In this document: positions 26,833-35,274 of the stretch, piece by piece
Layout: every line of letters starts with the position of its first letter
Numbering within the stretch: position 1 is the stretch's first letter
From: Treponema sp.
Lineage (GTDB): Bacteria > Spirochaetota > Spirochaetia > Treponematales > Breznakiellaceae
Length of the DNA stretch: 47,335 nt
Assembly (NCBI GenBank): GCA_009780855.1
Contig: WQZG01000019.1
Location: forward strand, 1-47,335
Direction of reading: 5' to 3'
Notes under the pieces: model-generated
Told to the model about the DNA's origin: nothing
The model's database searches: none
What the model saw: the letters and a program-made list of their open reading frames with translations, nothing else
Made by a program: the position numbers and the translations under genes

Positions 26833-26956
26833 AAAAATATTAGACCCCAGATTTATTTATTAAGGGGTGTCAGTGGGAAAGCCGGGCTGCGATCGAGCAG
26901 TACGGTTTCCCAGCTGACAGGACCCCTAATAAATTTTTATGGGTCTAATATTTTTT
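26833..26956. terminator. Large multi-stem two-way terminator
   Basis: AATATTAGACCC (26836-26847) pairs with GGGTCTAATATT (26941-26952). Inside it, TTATTAAGGGGT (about 26857-26868) pairs with ACCCCTAATAAA (26922-26933) with a bulge, GTCAG (26869-26873) with CTGAC (26914-26918), GGGAAA (26875-26880) with TTTCCC (26906-26911), and CTGC with GCAG at the tip. A-run and T-run outer ends allow termination from both sides. The hydA stop codon lies in the right end (26955-26957). Confidence 0.75.
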
Positions 26957-28730
26957 ATTTGATATATAGCTGCCTTTCTTTATATTCCGTGTGCAGAAGT
27001 TTATGTGCCTTTTCTCCGTTGGGCTCGCCGAGGAATTCCTTGTAGATCTGGTCAATAAAATAATTCTGATGCGAGCAGCGGAACTGGGATTTTTCGTCAT
27101 CGGCGTAGATGCCGGCTGTGCGCTGTCTGCGGATTTCGTCTGTGCAGCCGTAGGGTTGGCCGCCTCCGCCTATGCAGCCGCCGCGGCAGGCCATTACCTC
27201 AACAAAATGGAACGGGACATCCTTGCCGGCTTTGCGGGCCTCCCTTATCTGGTCCAGAACAGCGGCAACATTGCCCATCTGGTGGGCAATGGCTATCCGG
27301 ATTTTTGTGCCAAGGTTGTTGGGGAGCTGGACACCAAAGTCTACTTCCGCCGATTTTACGCCTTCCAGACCGCGGGCAGGTTTAAAATTGACGTCAACCA
27401 AATCTTTTTTGGTGATTAATTTGTAAGCTGTGCGGACCGCGGCTTCCATTACACCGCCGGTTACACCGAATATTGTTCCGGCTCCGGTATAGGGTCCAAG
27501 CGGACTGTCCGCTTCTTCGCCGTCCAGTTTAAGAAGTTCAATTCCTGCCTGCTTGATCATCCGCGCCAGTTCCCTGGTTGTAATGGAAATATCCACATCC
27601 CATCCTGAATTCGCGGCTTTCATGTCATCGTTGCGGTGGGACTCCCATTTTTTTGCCGTGCATGGCATTACCGATACTGAATAAATTTTTGCCGGGTCAA
27701 TACCGGCTTTCTGCGCCCAGTAAGTTTTAATCATGGTGCCGACCATCTGCTGGGGGGATTTGGCTGTGGAGAAATTCGGGATCATGTCATAATAATATTT
27801 CTCCATGTAATCGACCCAAGACGGGCAGCAGCTTGTAATTAATGGGATGTCGCTGTCTTTTTCTGTAAGGCGTTTAACAAGTTCGTTGGCTTCTTCGATG
27901 ATTGTAAGGTCGGCGCCGAAGTTCGTGTCGAACACGGTTTCAAAACCCAGGCGGCGCAGGGCAGCGTAAATCTGTTTTGTAAGAAGGGTTCCCGGGGGGT
28001 AGCCGAATTCCTCGGCAAGGGCGACTCTGACCGCCGGCGCTATTTGTACTACGCTGTGGACTTCCGGGTCCTGGGCCATTTTCCAGACTTTTACCGTATC
28101 GTCGCGTTCGTAAATGGCGCCGACCGGGCAGTGGGCCGAACACTGGCCGCAGTAAATGCAGGGGCTCTCACCCAGAGGCGTGTCGGCGGCGCAGGCGATG
28201 CGGCCGTTGATTCCGCGGCCCAGAAATTCAATGGCCCAGACGTTCTGCATATCCTGGCAGACTTTTACGCAGCGTCCGCAGCGGATGCATTTTTCGGGAT
28301 TTAGTACGATGGCGGGGTTGGAATCATCGACAGGAAGTTCGTTTGGAATTTTATGGAACGGAATTTCTCGGATGCCGGCTTCCGCGGCCAGGTTCTGGAG
28401 TTCGCAGTTTTGGTTTCTGGGGCACATGAGGCAGTCGGCAGGGTGGTTGGAAAGAATGAGTTCCAGCACGGTGCGCCGCGTGGCAATGATCTCCGGGTCA
28501 TGGGTGATTATGTCCATGCCTTCGGTTACCGGGGTTGTACAGGCGCGTGCCATGCGCGGGGAACGCGGGCCCGCGGTTCTGACTATGCACAGACCGCAGG
28601 AAGCCCAGGCCGGCAGATCCGGGTTGTAGCAAAGGGTCGGAATCTTTATTTTTACCAGATTGGCCGCGTCCAGAATGGAAATATTGTCTTCTACCTGCAA
28701 AGGTTTGCCGTTAATTTTTATGTTTACCAT
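26955..28730 (-). CDS. hydA: [FeFe] hydrogenase catalytic subunit HydA
   Basis: The protein (591 residues) has every cofactor site of the bifurcating enzyme. The plant-type 2Fe-2S has Cys34/45/48/64. The His-ligated 4Fe-4S has His96 and Cys100/103/109. Two 4Fe-4S clusters follow at Cys148/151/154/158 and 191/194/197/201. The H-cluster domain has TSCCPSW (Cys301, Cys302), MPCTAKK (Cys357) and EVMACRGGCIGGGGQP (Cys515, Cys519). The proton-transfer cysteine Cys301 is kept, so it should be an active H2 enzyme. With HydB and HydC it would couple H2 to ferredoxin and NAD(H). An AGGAGG site precedes the ATG. It is the last gene of the five-gene operon. Confidence 0.95.
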   Translation of the reverse strand: MVNIKINGKPLQVEDNISILDAANLVKIKIPTLCYNPDLPAWASCGLCIVRTAGPRSPRMARACTTPVTEGMDIITHDPEIIATRRTVLELILSNHPADCLMCPRNQNCELQNLAAEAGIREIPFHKIPNELPVDDSNPAIVLNPEKCIRCGRCVKVCQDMQNVWAIEFLGRGINGRIACAADTPLGESPCIYCGQCSAHCPVGAIYERDDTVKVWKMAQDPEVHSVVQIAPAVRVALAEEFGYPPGTLLTKQIYAALRRLGFETVFDTNFGADLTIIEEANELVKRLTEKDSDIPLITSCCPSWVDYMEKYYYDMIPNFSTAKSPQQMVGTMIKTYWAQKAGIDPAKIYSVSVMPCTAKKWESHRNDDMKAANSGWDVDISITTRELARMIKQAGIELLKLDGEEADSPLGPYTGAGTIFGVTGGVMEAAVRTAYKLITKKDLVDVNFKPARGLEGVKSAEVDFGVQLPNNLGTKIRIAIAHQMGNVAAVLDQIREARKAGKDVPFHFVEVMACRGGCIGGGGQPYGCTDEIRRQRTAGIYADDEKSQFRCSHQNYFIDQIYKEFLGEPNGEKAHKLLHTEYKERQLYIK

Positions 28731-28742
28731 GGTTAATTCCTC

Positions 28743-30557
28743 CTATCCCTTAAGCACCGCGTTGAATTTACAGCTCTTAAGACATTCGCCGCATTTTACG
28801 CATTTTTCCGGACTGATAATATACGGAGCTTTTTTCCTGCCCGGGTATTTTGCCGGGTCTTCCTGGGTTATACATTTTGTGGGGCATTTTTTGGCGCAGA
28901 CGCTGCAGCCAAGACATTTGACCGGATCAATGGAGAATGTTACCAGTTTTTTGCATTTACCGGCCCGGCATTTGTGATCCCTGATATGTTCCAGATATTC
29001 CTCGCGGAAATTTCTGATTGTCGAAATGGTCGGGTTGGGCGCGCTCTGGCCCAATACGCAAAGACTGGCCATGTTCATGGCCTTACCTATAACTTCAAGT
29101 TTATCGAGGTCTTCTTCGGTTCCCTCGCCCCCCGCGATTTTTTCCAGATGATGCAGAAGCTGGGTGGTGCCGATTCTGCACGGCGAGCATTTGCCGCAGG
29201 ATTCGTCTACGCAGAACTCCATATAAAAACGCGCTACGTCAACCACGCAGTCGTCTTCGTCCATTACTATCATACCGCCGGAACCCATCATGGATCCGTT
29301 GGCCGTAAGCGTTTCAAAATCTATCGGAATGTCCAGGGATTTTTCTGTAAGGATACCTCCGGAAGGACCGCCGGTCTGGATTCCTTTGAATTTTTTTCCG
29401 TTCTTAATCCCGCCGCCGATTTCAAAGATGATCTCGCGCAGAGTTGTTCCCATGGGCACTTCCACCAGGCCGGAGTTTTTGACTTTGCCTGTAAGCGCGA
29501 ATACTTTTGTACCTTTTGAACCTGCCGTACCAATCTGGGCCAGCCAGGCTCCTCCCCTTGAGGTAATTACAGGGACATTGGCAAAAGTTTCGACGTTGTT
29601 AATAATGGTCGGCATCCCCCACAGCCCCTTGTTGGCGGGAAAGGGAGGTTTGGGAACCGGCATACCGCGGTTGCCTTCCACTGATTTGATTAGCGCTGTT
29701 TCTTCGCCGCATACAAAAGCTCCCGCTCCCAGCCGTATTTCGATATTAAAATCAAAGCCTGAACCAAGGATGTTTTTGCCCAGCAGGCCGTATTCCTCAG
29801 CCTGGAAAAGAGCTTTTTTAAGTCTTTCAATGGCCAGCGGATATTCTGCTCTTATATACACAAAACCCTGATGCGAGCCGATAGCTTTTCCGGCTGTGAT
29901 CATGCCTTCTATTACCGAGTGCGGATCGCCTTCGATAGTGGACCGGTCCATGTAGGCGCCGGGATCACCTTCATCGGCGTTGCATATAACGTACTTGACT
30001 TCGCCTGTGGCTTTTCTTGCCAAATCCCACTTGAGCCAGGTCGGGAAACCTGCGCCGCCGCGGCCCCTTAATCCGGAAACTTTCATTTCTTCGATTAACT
30101 TCTCGGGAGTCCAGTCGAACAGTACTTTTTCAAGGCCTGCATAACCTTCGCGTGCGATATATTCATCGATATTCTCCGGATCGATTACGCCGCAGTTGCG
30201 CAAAACCACCCGGACCTGCTTTTGATAAAATTCAATATCATCTGCAGCCAGTTTTTTTACCTGCGGGTTTTCGCCCTTGTAAAGCAGCCTTTTTACTTCT
30301 CTTCCCTTGATTACCTGCTCGCTGATTATTTCTTTGGCGTCCTCCGGTTTTACGTGCACATAAAACGATTCCTCCGGGAGAACTTTTACAATCGGCCCGG
30401 CTTCGCAAAAACCAAAGCAGCCTGTTTTTACTATCTGGACTTCCTGTTTGACTCCCTGGTTATCCGCTTCGGTTATAAGATTCCGGTAGATGTCGTCGGC
30501 TTTGCTTGACTCGCAGCCGGTCCCGCCGCAAACAAGAATGTAATGTTTAAAGGCCAT
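28743..30557 (-). CDS. hydB: Bifurcating hydrogenase flavoprotein subunit HydB (NuoF-like)
   Basis: At 604 residues the layout is: N-terminal thioredoxin-like 2Fe-2S domain (CGGTGCESS, then KTGCFGFCEAGP); a NuoF domain with GLRGRGGAGFPTWLKW and the FMN/NADH-binding segment NADEGDPGAYMDR; an SLBB domain; a 4Fe-4S helix with ESCGKCSPCRIGT; and two C-terminal ferredoxin-type 4Fe-4S sites (CLGCSVCAKKC and CVKCGECLKSC). It is the NAD(H)- and FMN-binding subunit of HydABC. The RBS is AGGGGGAA 6 bases before the ATG, and the gap to hydA is 12 bp, so translation is tightly linked. Confidence 0.93.
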   Translation of the reverse strand: MAFKHYILVCGGTGCESSKADDIYRNLITEADNQGVKQEVQIVKTGCFGFCEAGPIVKVLPEESFYVHVKPEDAKEIISEQVIKGREVKRLLYKGENPQVKKLAADDIEFYQKQVRVVLRNCGVIDPENIDEYIAREGYAGLEKVLFDWTPEKLIEEMKVSGLRGRGGAGFPTWLKWDLARKATGEVKYVICNADEGDPGAYMDRSTIEGDPHSVIEGMITAGKAIGSHQGFVYIRAEYPLAIERLKKALFQAEEYGLLGKNILGSGFDFNIEIRLGAGAFVCGEETALIKSVEGNRGMPVPKPPFPANKGLWGMPTIINNVETFANVPVITSRGGAWLAQIGTAGSKGTKVFALTGKVKNSGLVEVPMGTTLREIIFEIGGGIKNGKKFKGIQTGGPSGGILTEKSLDIPIDFETLTANGSMMGSGGMIVMDEDDCVVDVARFYMEFCVDESCGKCSPCRIGTTQLLHHLEKIAGGEGTEEDLDKLEVIGKAMNMASLCVLGQSAPNPTISTIRNFREEYLEHIRDHKCRAGKCKKLVTFSIDPVKCLGCSVCAKKCPTKCITQEDPAKYPGRKKAPYIISPEKCVKCGECLKSCKFNAVLKG

Positions 30558-30574
30558 AATTAATTCCCCCTTGC

Positions 30575-30964
30575 CTAGAAAATATCCGGAGCCGGCCGAT
30601 CCCGGATAATGTCGTCCAGGAGCACCTTGCCGATTATATGTTTACGAATGATTTTTTCCGCTGTTACCGGATCGACCGGGCCGTAAATAACATCTGGCAT
30701 ACCGGGTACTATCACTTCCACGGTCGGTTCGACATTGCACAGGCCCATGCATCCGGTCTGACGTATAACCACCGAGTCTTCCAGATTGTTTTCTGCCAGA
30801 AGCGAAAGAAAACGATCCAGTGTGGCTTTGGCGCCCGCGGCGATACCGCAGGTACCCATTCCGATAATAAGCTGAATTTCTTTGCCTTCTGTTTCACGGC
30901 GCCGAAGTTCACCTTTTTTAACGTCCCGTAATTTCCGGAGATCGTCCAGACTCATTTTTGCCAT
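30575..30964 (-). CDS. [2Fe-2S] ferredoxin-like hydrogenase accessory protein
   Basis: The product is a 129-residue thioredoxin-fold 2Fe-2S protein with ligand pattern MGTCGIAAGA (one Cys here) and TGCMGLC; the usual fourth ligand spacing is not obvious, since only three Cys are clear by eye. Small ferredoxins of this type lie between hydC and hydB in many bifurcating hydrogenase operons and may carry electrons between subunits or act as an extra subunit. A GAGGAG site lies before the ATG, and the upstream ATPase-like gene ends 5 bp before the start. Confidence 0.85.
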   Translation of the reverse strand: MAKMSLDDLRKLRDVKKGELRRRETEGKEIQLIIGMGTCGIAAGAKATLDRFLSLLAENNLEDSVVIRQTGCMGLCNVEPTVEVIVPGMPDVIYGPVDPVTAEKIIRKHIIGKVLLDDIIRDRPAPDIF

Positions 30965-30969
30965 ATTTT

Positions 30970-31533
30970 TTACTCCTCTTCCATGGAATGCAGATATTGA
31001 TCCAAAAGCAGCAGCGACTGCGCGTCATCCAGTCCTCCAAGCGCTTCCGAAATTTCAGTTTTTTTTATTTCATAATCAAGGCCGCCCTTATCGTTTTCCA
31101 GGGTACGTTTTATATGCATCTCCCTTGGCCCCGGGAAAAGCAGGACTGTTCTGAAAGTACCGGGAATATCGCCGGCCGGAGGCGTATCAATATTTTTGGT
31201 ATTAAACCATGCGCATACCCTGGTCCCGTTTCCCTTGTCTGATTTTATTTCCCATCCGCCGCCGGACTGCTGGGCGGTTTGAATCAGAAACGGGAGCCCC
31301 AGCCCAACTTTGCGGTTTGGGTGCTTTATACCGTCTGTATAAAAAGGGTCCTGCGCTCGTTTAAGTTCTTCTGAATCCATTCCCTTGCCGTTATCTTTTA
31401 CAACAAAACTAAACTCCGGGGTTTGGCAGTTTTTACCGGTTTTTTCGCTGATCTCTATTTCAACCAGATCTGCACCGGACTCGGCCGCATTCTGGGTAAT
31501 ATCAATTATTAAATCCGCCAGGGTAAAGTGCAG
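30970..31533 (-). CDS. HATPase_c-type ATP-binding protein in hyd operon (likely CTG start)
   Basis: The ATG at 31380 leaves out half of the nucleotide site. Reading upstream in frame gives LHFTLADLIIDITQNAAESG, a good histidine-kinase-type N box, then VVKDNGKGMD (G1 box), GLGLPFLI (G2) and GNGTRVCAWF. No ATG, GTG or TTG occurs in frame between the hydC stop (31558-31560) and 31380. A CTG at 31531-31533, with AAGAGG ending 6 bases before it, is the best start, giving about 187 residues. There is no phospho-acceptor domain. Similar stand-alone ATPases occur at this place in other hyd operons; their role is unknown, perhaps maturation or regulation. Confidence 0.75.
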   Translation of the reverse strand: MHFTLADLIIDITQNAAESGADLVEIEISEKTGKNCQTPEFSFVVKDNGKGMDSEELKRAQDPFYTDGIKHPNRKVGLGLPFLIQTAQQSGGGWEIKSDKGNGTRVCAWFNTKNIDTPPAGDIPGTFRTVLLFPGPREMHIKRTLENDKGGLDYEIKKTEISEALGGLDDAQSLLLLDQYLHSMEEE

Positions 31534-31557
31534 AAAATACCTCTTTTGGTCAGGCTG

Positions 31558-32049
31558 TTACTTATTTTGATATTTGGCGATAATTTCCGGAAGCATATCT
31601 TTGGTCAATTTTCCGTAAGTCTCATTGCCCACAGTCATTACCGGCGCCAGGCCGCAGCATCCGATACAGCGCACCGGATCTATGGAAAACATACCGTCCG
31701 GGGTAACGCCGCCTTCCGAAAGTCCCAGGATGGATCTAGCTTCCTCTATAAGATCATTGCCGCCCTTGAGATAACATGCGGTTCCCAGACATACGGAAAT
31801 CCGGTGTTTTCCCGGTTTTGTAGTTTTAAAGAAGTGGTAAAAAGTAATAACTCCGTAAATCCGGGCCAGCGGAATGCCGATTTGAACAGAAAGCTGTTCC
31901 GCGACTTCCCTCGAAATATAACCAAAAGTCTCCTGTGTTTTATGCAGAATCATTATCAGGCTGCCGGGTTTTGATTTCCATTCGTCTATAAATGTATTTA
32001 GTTCTGCGGGAAACTCAATGTTTCCGGACATAGCATTGGTTACAGCCAT
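31558..32049 (-). CDS. hydC: Bifurcating hydrogenase subunit HydC (NuoE-like)
   Basis: A NuoE-like thioredoxin-fold 2Fe-2S protein of about 163 residues, with ligands in SVCLGTACYLKGG and DPVRCIGCCGLAPV. The N-terminal helical part has the usual YISREVAEQLSVQIGIPLARIYGVITFYHFF. I place the start at ATG 32049 (MAVTNAM), with GGGGG 5 bases upstream, rather than the TTG at 32061. It is the first gene of the operon hydC, ATPase, ferredoxin, hydB, hydA, all on the minus strand. Confidence 0.92.
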   Translation of the reverse strand: MAVTNAMSGNIEFPAELNTFIDEWKSKPGSLIMILHKTQETFGYISREVAEQLSVQIGIPLARIYGVITFYHFFKTTKPGKHRISVCLGTACYLKGGNDLIEEARSILGLSEGGVTPDGMFSIDPVRCIGCCGLAPVMTVGNETYGKLTKDMLPEIIAKYQNK

Positions 32050-32110
32050 GAATACCCCCAATTTTTTACAAAAAATCCGTTTTAAAAAACCATTTCAAAA
32101 AGCCAGTTTG

Positions 32111-32139
32111 ATAATATATTTTCGCTGATAATTTTACAA
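32111..32139 (-). promoter_or_regulatory. Promoter of the hyd operon
   Basis: On the minus strand TTGTAA (32134-32139) and TATTAT (32111-32116) are 17 bases apart. The likely transcript start near 32104 gives a leader of about 55 bases before hydC. No Rex-type TTGTTAA-N4-TTAACAA operator is visible. Confidence 0.55.
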
Positions 32140-32147
32140 GTTGGTAA

Positions 32148-32179
32148 TTTACCGTTTTGGTGATTGACCGTTTTGGTTA
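32148..32179. repeat. Two 16-bp tandem repeats at a gene 3' end
   Basis: TTTACCGTTTTGGTGA (32148-32163) and TTGACCGTTTTGGTTA (32164-32179) agree at 14 of 16 bases; a weaker third unit precedes them. They abut the stop codon of the minus-strand lipoprotein gene. TTGGTAAT (32141-32148) and ATTACCAA (32179-32186) form a flanking inverted repeat. Confidence 0.7.
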
Positions 32180-32980
32180 TTACCAAACTACTTCCCACGA
32201 CATTGGTTTTTCCAGCACCAGTAAATCCAGCACCGGTATTTCAAAATCAGCGCGGTTTTTGTCGGAAGTTCCGCCGCTTATGGAAGTGATTGGGCCGGGG
32301 AAATCAATTGTAGCTTTGATGCTGGAGTTTTTTATTTCATCGGCTATTCCCTGGCCGTAAAGGGAGCTGACCATGGAAAGGTAGTCTGTTTTGGATATTT
32401 CCTCATCCAGAATTGCGGGCGCCATAAGGGCTGTAAGATAATCGGAAGCTTCTGCGGAGAGGAAGGCCAGCAGATCCGGTACGGTTTTACGGTCAATGGT
32501 GAACAGGATCCGGCCGGATGGTTTGCCGCCGGCCTGTCCTTCCGAATATGTGATAAATGAAGTTTCTTTGCCTGCTGATAAAAAATCATTGATTTTATTA
32601 ATGGCAACTGTCCCCTCCAGGGCAGCCGGTCCGGTATTGGCAAGTTTTGCGGACTGTACTCCGGGAGAGGAACTCATGGAACGGCTGATGGAATTACCGT
32701 CCAGAATAAGGTTTGAACCGGACGCGCCTGTATTGTTTAATCCTGCGCTGCCCAAACCGGCATTCCCCATTATCATTTTAAGGGAACTTATAAGTGAACT
32801 CATCCGGGGCTCCAGAGATGCCTTTATTGTCAAATCCCCGGCGCCGCCCTGCCGTAAAACTCCGCTGACCTGCGAAGAGCAGGAAACAGATATTATAAAA
32901 ATCGATAACGATAAATATAAGGCAAACGGAATAGTAACTGATTTTTTACTTAATGGCTTTTTAAAATTTGGTATCTTCAT
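32180..32980 (-). CDS. Hypothetical lipoprotein
   Basis: The family is not recognised. From ATG 32980 the product is 266 residues: MKIPNFKKPLSKKS, a hydrophobic stretch, and lipobox ISVSC (cysteine near residue 34). A longer TTG start at 32998 adds six residues and lacks support; neither has a clear ribosome binding site. The mature part is Ser/Gly/Ala-rich with helical C-terminal half (LLAFLSAEASDYLTALMAPA and onward) and no cysteines. The gene is divergent from the acyl-CoA synthetase gene and lies upstream of the hyd operon on the same strand, with the hyd promoter between them. Confidence 0.65.
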   Translation of the reverse strand: MKIPNFKKPLSKKSVTIPFALYLSLSIFIISVSCSSQVSGVLRQGGAGDLTIKASLEPRMSSLISSLKMIMGNAGLGSAGLNNTGASGSNLILDGNSISRSMSSSPGVQSAKLANTGPAALEGTVAINKINDFLSAGKETSFITYSEGQAGGKPSGRILFTIDRKTVPDLLAFLSAEASDYLTALMAPAILDEEISKTDYLSMVSSLYGQGIADEIKNSSIKATIDFPGPITSISGGTSDKNRADFEIPVLDLLVLEKPMSWEVVW

Positions 32981-33047
32981 ATTAATATATAGTAACAAAA
33001 AACCAATAATATAGTAACATTACATTAATTAAAACGCAACTTTTTTA

Positions 33048-33075
33048 TTGACACAGGGTCAAACTATGATATTCT
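33048..33075 (+). promoter_or_regulatory. Sigma70-like promoter of the acyl-CoA synthetase gene
   Basis: TTGACA (33048-33053) and TATTCT (33070-33075) are 16 bases apart, about 50 bases before the GTG start at 33127. Confidence 0.6.
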
Positions 33076-33126
33076 GTCTAAAGAGAAATTTGTCTTTTTA
33101 ACCTTAGTTTATTAAAAGGAGTAACT

Positions 33127-34833
33127 GTGAATAAACCATACATTCCGTGGAAGTTTTTGGAAGAATACAAGGGAAAATCCTTTAAGGGTGAATGGCCCAC
33201 ACTGCCGGAATTGTTTAAAATAACCGTTTCCCGCCACGGTAAGCGTCCCTGTTTTACAGTTTTTGAACCTAATCGGATAAGCCTCAACTATAATGAATCC
33301 CTCAAGATTATCGAATCTGTTGCGCGGTGGCTGCACAGCAAGGGTGTAGGCCGCGGAGATAAAATTGCGGTGTCCGGGAAAAATTCACCCCAATGGGCTA
33401 TCGCGTACCTGGGTACATTGTTTGCCGGAGCGACTGTAGTCCCGGTAGATTACCAAATTAAAAATGAAGAGATCGATTTATTAATAAAAGCTTCCGGCGC
33501 CAAAATGCTATTTGTAGATGAGGAAAGGTACCAGTTTTTTAAGGAAAACAGCGGCCGGCTTGAAGAAATTATTTCAATGAAACAAGGTTTGGGCCTTTAT
33601 GTTTATGACCTGGACGGACCTGCTGCCGAGATTGAACAGGCCGCCGAACAAGATCTTGCAGCCATCCTGTTTACTTCCGGAACGACCGGTAATCCCAAAG
33701 GGGTTATGCTGACCCACCAAAATCTGGTTTCCGATTGCTTCCTGGCCCAGGGAACGCCGCTGCGCCTTTACGAATACGATGTGTTTTACTGTATACTGCC
33801 GATTCATCATGCCTATACAATGCTTGCTGTTTTTATCGAAACCATATCTGTCGGGGCGGAAGTGGTTTTTGGAAAGAAAATGGTCACTTCTATTATGCTC
33901 AAGGAGCTCAAGGAAGGTAACATAACCATGCTCCTTGGCGTACCTATGCTATTTAACAAACTGCTGGCAGGAATTTTGCGGGGCGTAAAAGCAAAGGGCG
34001 CTCTGGTATACGGCCTTATAAAAATGCTTATGGGAGTTTCGGGATTTATTAAAAAGGTCTTTAGGGTAAACCCCGGCAAAAAGATTTTCCATGCAGTCCT
34101 GGACCAGGCATCGCTGGCTACAGTCAGAATCTGCATCTGCGGCGGCGGCCCGCTTGCGCCGTCGGTGTTTAAAAAATTCAACCAGATGGGCATTGATTTT
34201 GTCCAGGGTTACGGTCTCACCGAGACAAGTCCCATTATCAACCTGAACCCGATAGAACACTACAAGGAAACCAGTGTAGGGCTCGCGTTCCCGGGAGTCG
34301 ATATGAAGATTCTTGACCCGGACGAACGCGGCGTAGGCGAAGTTATCGTTAAAGGTTCCATGGTAATGAAAGGCTATTATAATATGCCAAAGGAAACCGA
34401 GGATGCCTTTACTCTTGATGGTTATTTTAAGACCGGTGATTTGGGCTACCTCGACAGTGAAAATTATCTTTACCTTACAGGCCGGGCCAAGAATGTAATT
34501 GTTACGGAAGGCGGCAAAAACGTTTACCCGGAAGAAATCGAAAATGAATTCCAGCTTTACGATGAGATTGATCAGATTATGATCCGGGGGTTTGAAAAAG
34601 ATAAACAGCTCAAAATAGAAGGAATCGAAGCGGTAGTTTACCCCAATCCGGATTTCTTTAAGGATAATTCCGGCAAGGTAACTCCCAAAAACGAAATAAA
34701 AACCAGAATTGAAGCCATTATCAATGAGGTTAACCAGCGTCTGCTTCCTTACCAAAAAATCAGCCAGTCTGCGCTGCTTGACGAACCCATGGAAATGACT
34801 ACTACAAAGAAGATCAAGCGGGGTTCAGTATAA
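33127..34833 (+). CDS. AMP-forming acyl-CoA synthetase (long-chain fatty acid type)
   Basis: This is a 568-residue member of the ANL superfamily. The P-loop AILFTSGTTGNPKGVMLTH, the A5-type motif QGYGLTETSPI, and the hinge region YFKTGDLGYLDSENYLYLTGRAKNVIV are intact, as is the late lysine-bearing C-terminal segment near TTTKKIKRG. The size and the hydrophobic middle fit long-chain acyl-CoA ligases, which activate fatty acids through an acyl-AMP intermediate. The start is GTG with AAAGGAG 5 bases upstream. The gene stands alone between a promoter and a clear terminator. Exact chain-length preference cannot be read from sequence. Confidence 0.9.
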   Translation: MNKPYIPWKFLEEYKGKSFKGEWPTLPELFKITVSRHGKRPCFTVFEPNRISLNYNESLKIIESVARWLHSKGVGRGDKIAVSGKNSPQWAIAYLGTLFAGATVVPVDYQIKNEEIDLLIKASGAKMLFVDEERYQFFKENSGRLEEIISMKQGLGLYVYDLDGPAAEIEQAAEQDLAAILFTSGTTGNPKGVMLTHQNLVSDCFLAQGTPLRLYEYDVFYCILPIHHAYTMLAVFIETISVGAEVVFGKKMVTSIMLKELKEGNITMLLGVPMLFNKLLAGILRGVKAKGALVYGLIKMLMGVSGFIKKVFRVNPGKKIFHAVLDQASLATVRICICGGGPLAPSVFKKFNQMGIDFVQGYGLTETSPIINLNPIEHYKETSVGLAFPGVDMKILDPDERGVGEVIVKGSMVMKGYYNMPKETEDAFTLDGYFKTGDLGYLDSENYLYLTGRAKNVIVTEGGKNVYPEEIENEFQLYDEIDQIMIRGFEKDKQLKIEGIEAVVYPNPDFFKDNSGKVTPKNEIKTRIEAIINEVNQRLLPYQKISQSALLDEPMEMTTTKKIKRGSV

Positions 34834-34836
34834 GTC

Positions 34837-34883
34837 AAAAATATAGGCCCCCGTATAAAAATTATCTGGGGGCATATATTTTT
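34837..34883 (+). terminator. Intrinsic terminator
   Basis: GCCCCC (34847-34852) pairs with GGGGGC (34868-34873), extended by AT pairs on both sides, followed by ATATATTTTT. The outer A-run lets it work for the convergent gene at 34888 as well. Confidence 0.8.
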
Positions 34884-34887
34884 GTAT

Positions 34888-35274
34888 TTATCCTTTGCGG
34901 ATATATAGCGGAATTGACATAACCTCTTTGTCATCTATAAAGAGAATAAAATTTATGATTCCGTTTTTTTGAAAACGAAGGTTGTTGATTGTAAATACCA
35001 GATGGGAAACCGCTGTGGCGTTGCCTCCTCCCTGAACATCAACATCTCCGCTTATTGGTTTGATACCGATGTTGCCGTCCAGATCGTGGCTTTCAATTCT
35101 GAATGTATGTTTGGAAAATTCCCAAAGATCAAACCGCAGACGGATAATAACGGAGAGCTGGGGATGTATGCATGGAAAATTACGCGAAATTATTGTATCA
35201 AAGGTACCGACAACCGTGAGTTTGCCGCTGTTTTCCTGGGCAAAATCGCATAAAGAGAAGAGTTCAACTTTCAT
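34888..35274 (-). CDS. DUF6941-like small protein
   Basis: I place the start at ATG 35274 (MKVELFSLCDFAQENSGKLTVVGTFD), with GGAA 5 bases upstream; the frame itself is open to 35310. The opening matches a small family of about 130-residue proteins (DUF6941) with an alternating beta pattern and the conserved N-terminal phrase L-CD-AQ-x-G-KL-VG-FD. Function is unknown. It overlaps the end of the diguanylate cyclase gene by 11 bp, so the two are translationally coupled and may work together. Confidence 0.6.
   Translation of the reverse strand: MKVELFSLCDFAQENSGKLTVVGTFDTIISRNFPCIHPQLSVIIRLRFDLWEFSKHTFRIESHDLDGNIGIKPISGDVDVQGGGNATAVSHLVFTINNLRFQKNGIINFILFIDDKEVMSIPLYIRKG

Noticed and set aside
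28353..29519. Long plus-strand frames opposite hydA and hydB
   Set aside because: They are shadows of GC-rich hydrogenase genes that carry all cofactor motifs on the minus strand.
32050..32179. Rex-type redox operator before hydC
   Set aside because: No TTGTTAA-N4-TTAACAA-like sequence is visible; only a sigma70-like promoter.
33949..34755. 268-codon antisense open frame in the acyl-CoA synthetase gene
   Set aside because: The sense strand encodes a complete, motif-rich enzyme; the antisense product is low in recognisable features and has no ribosome binding site.
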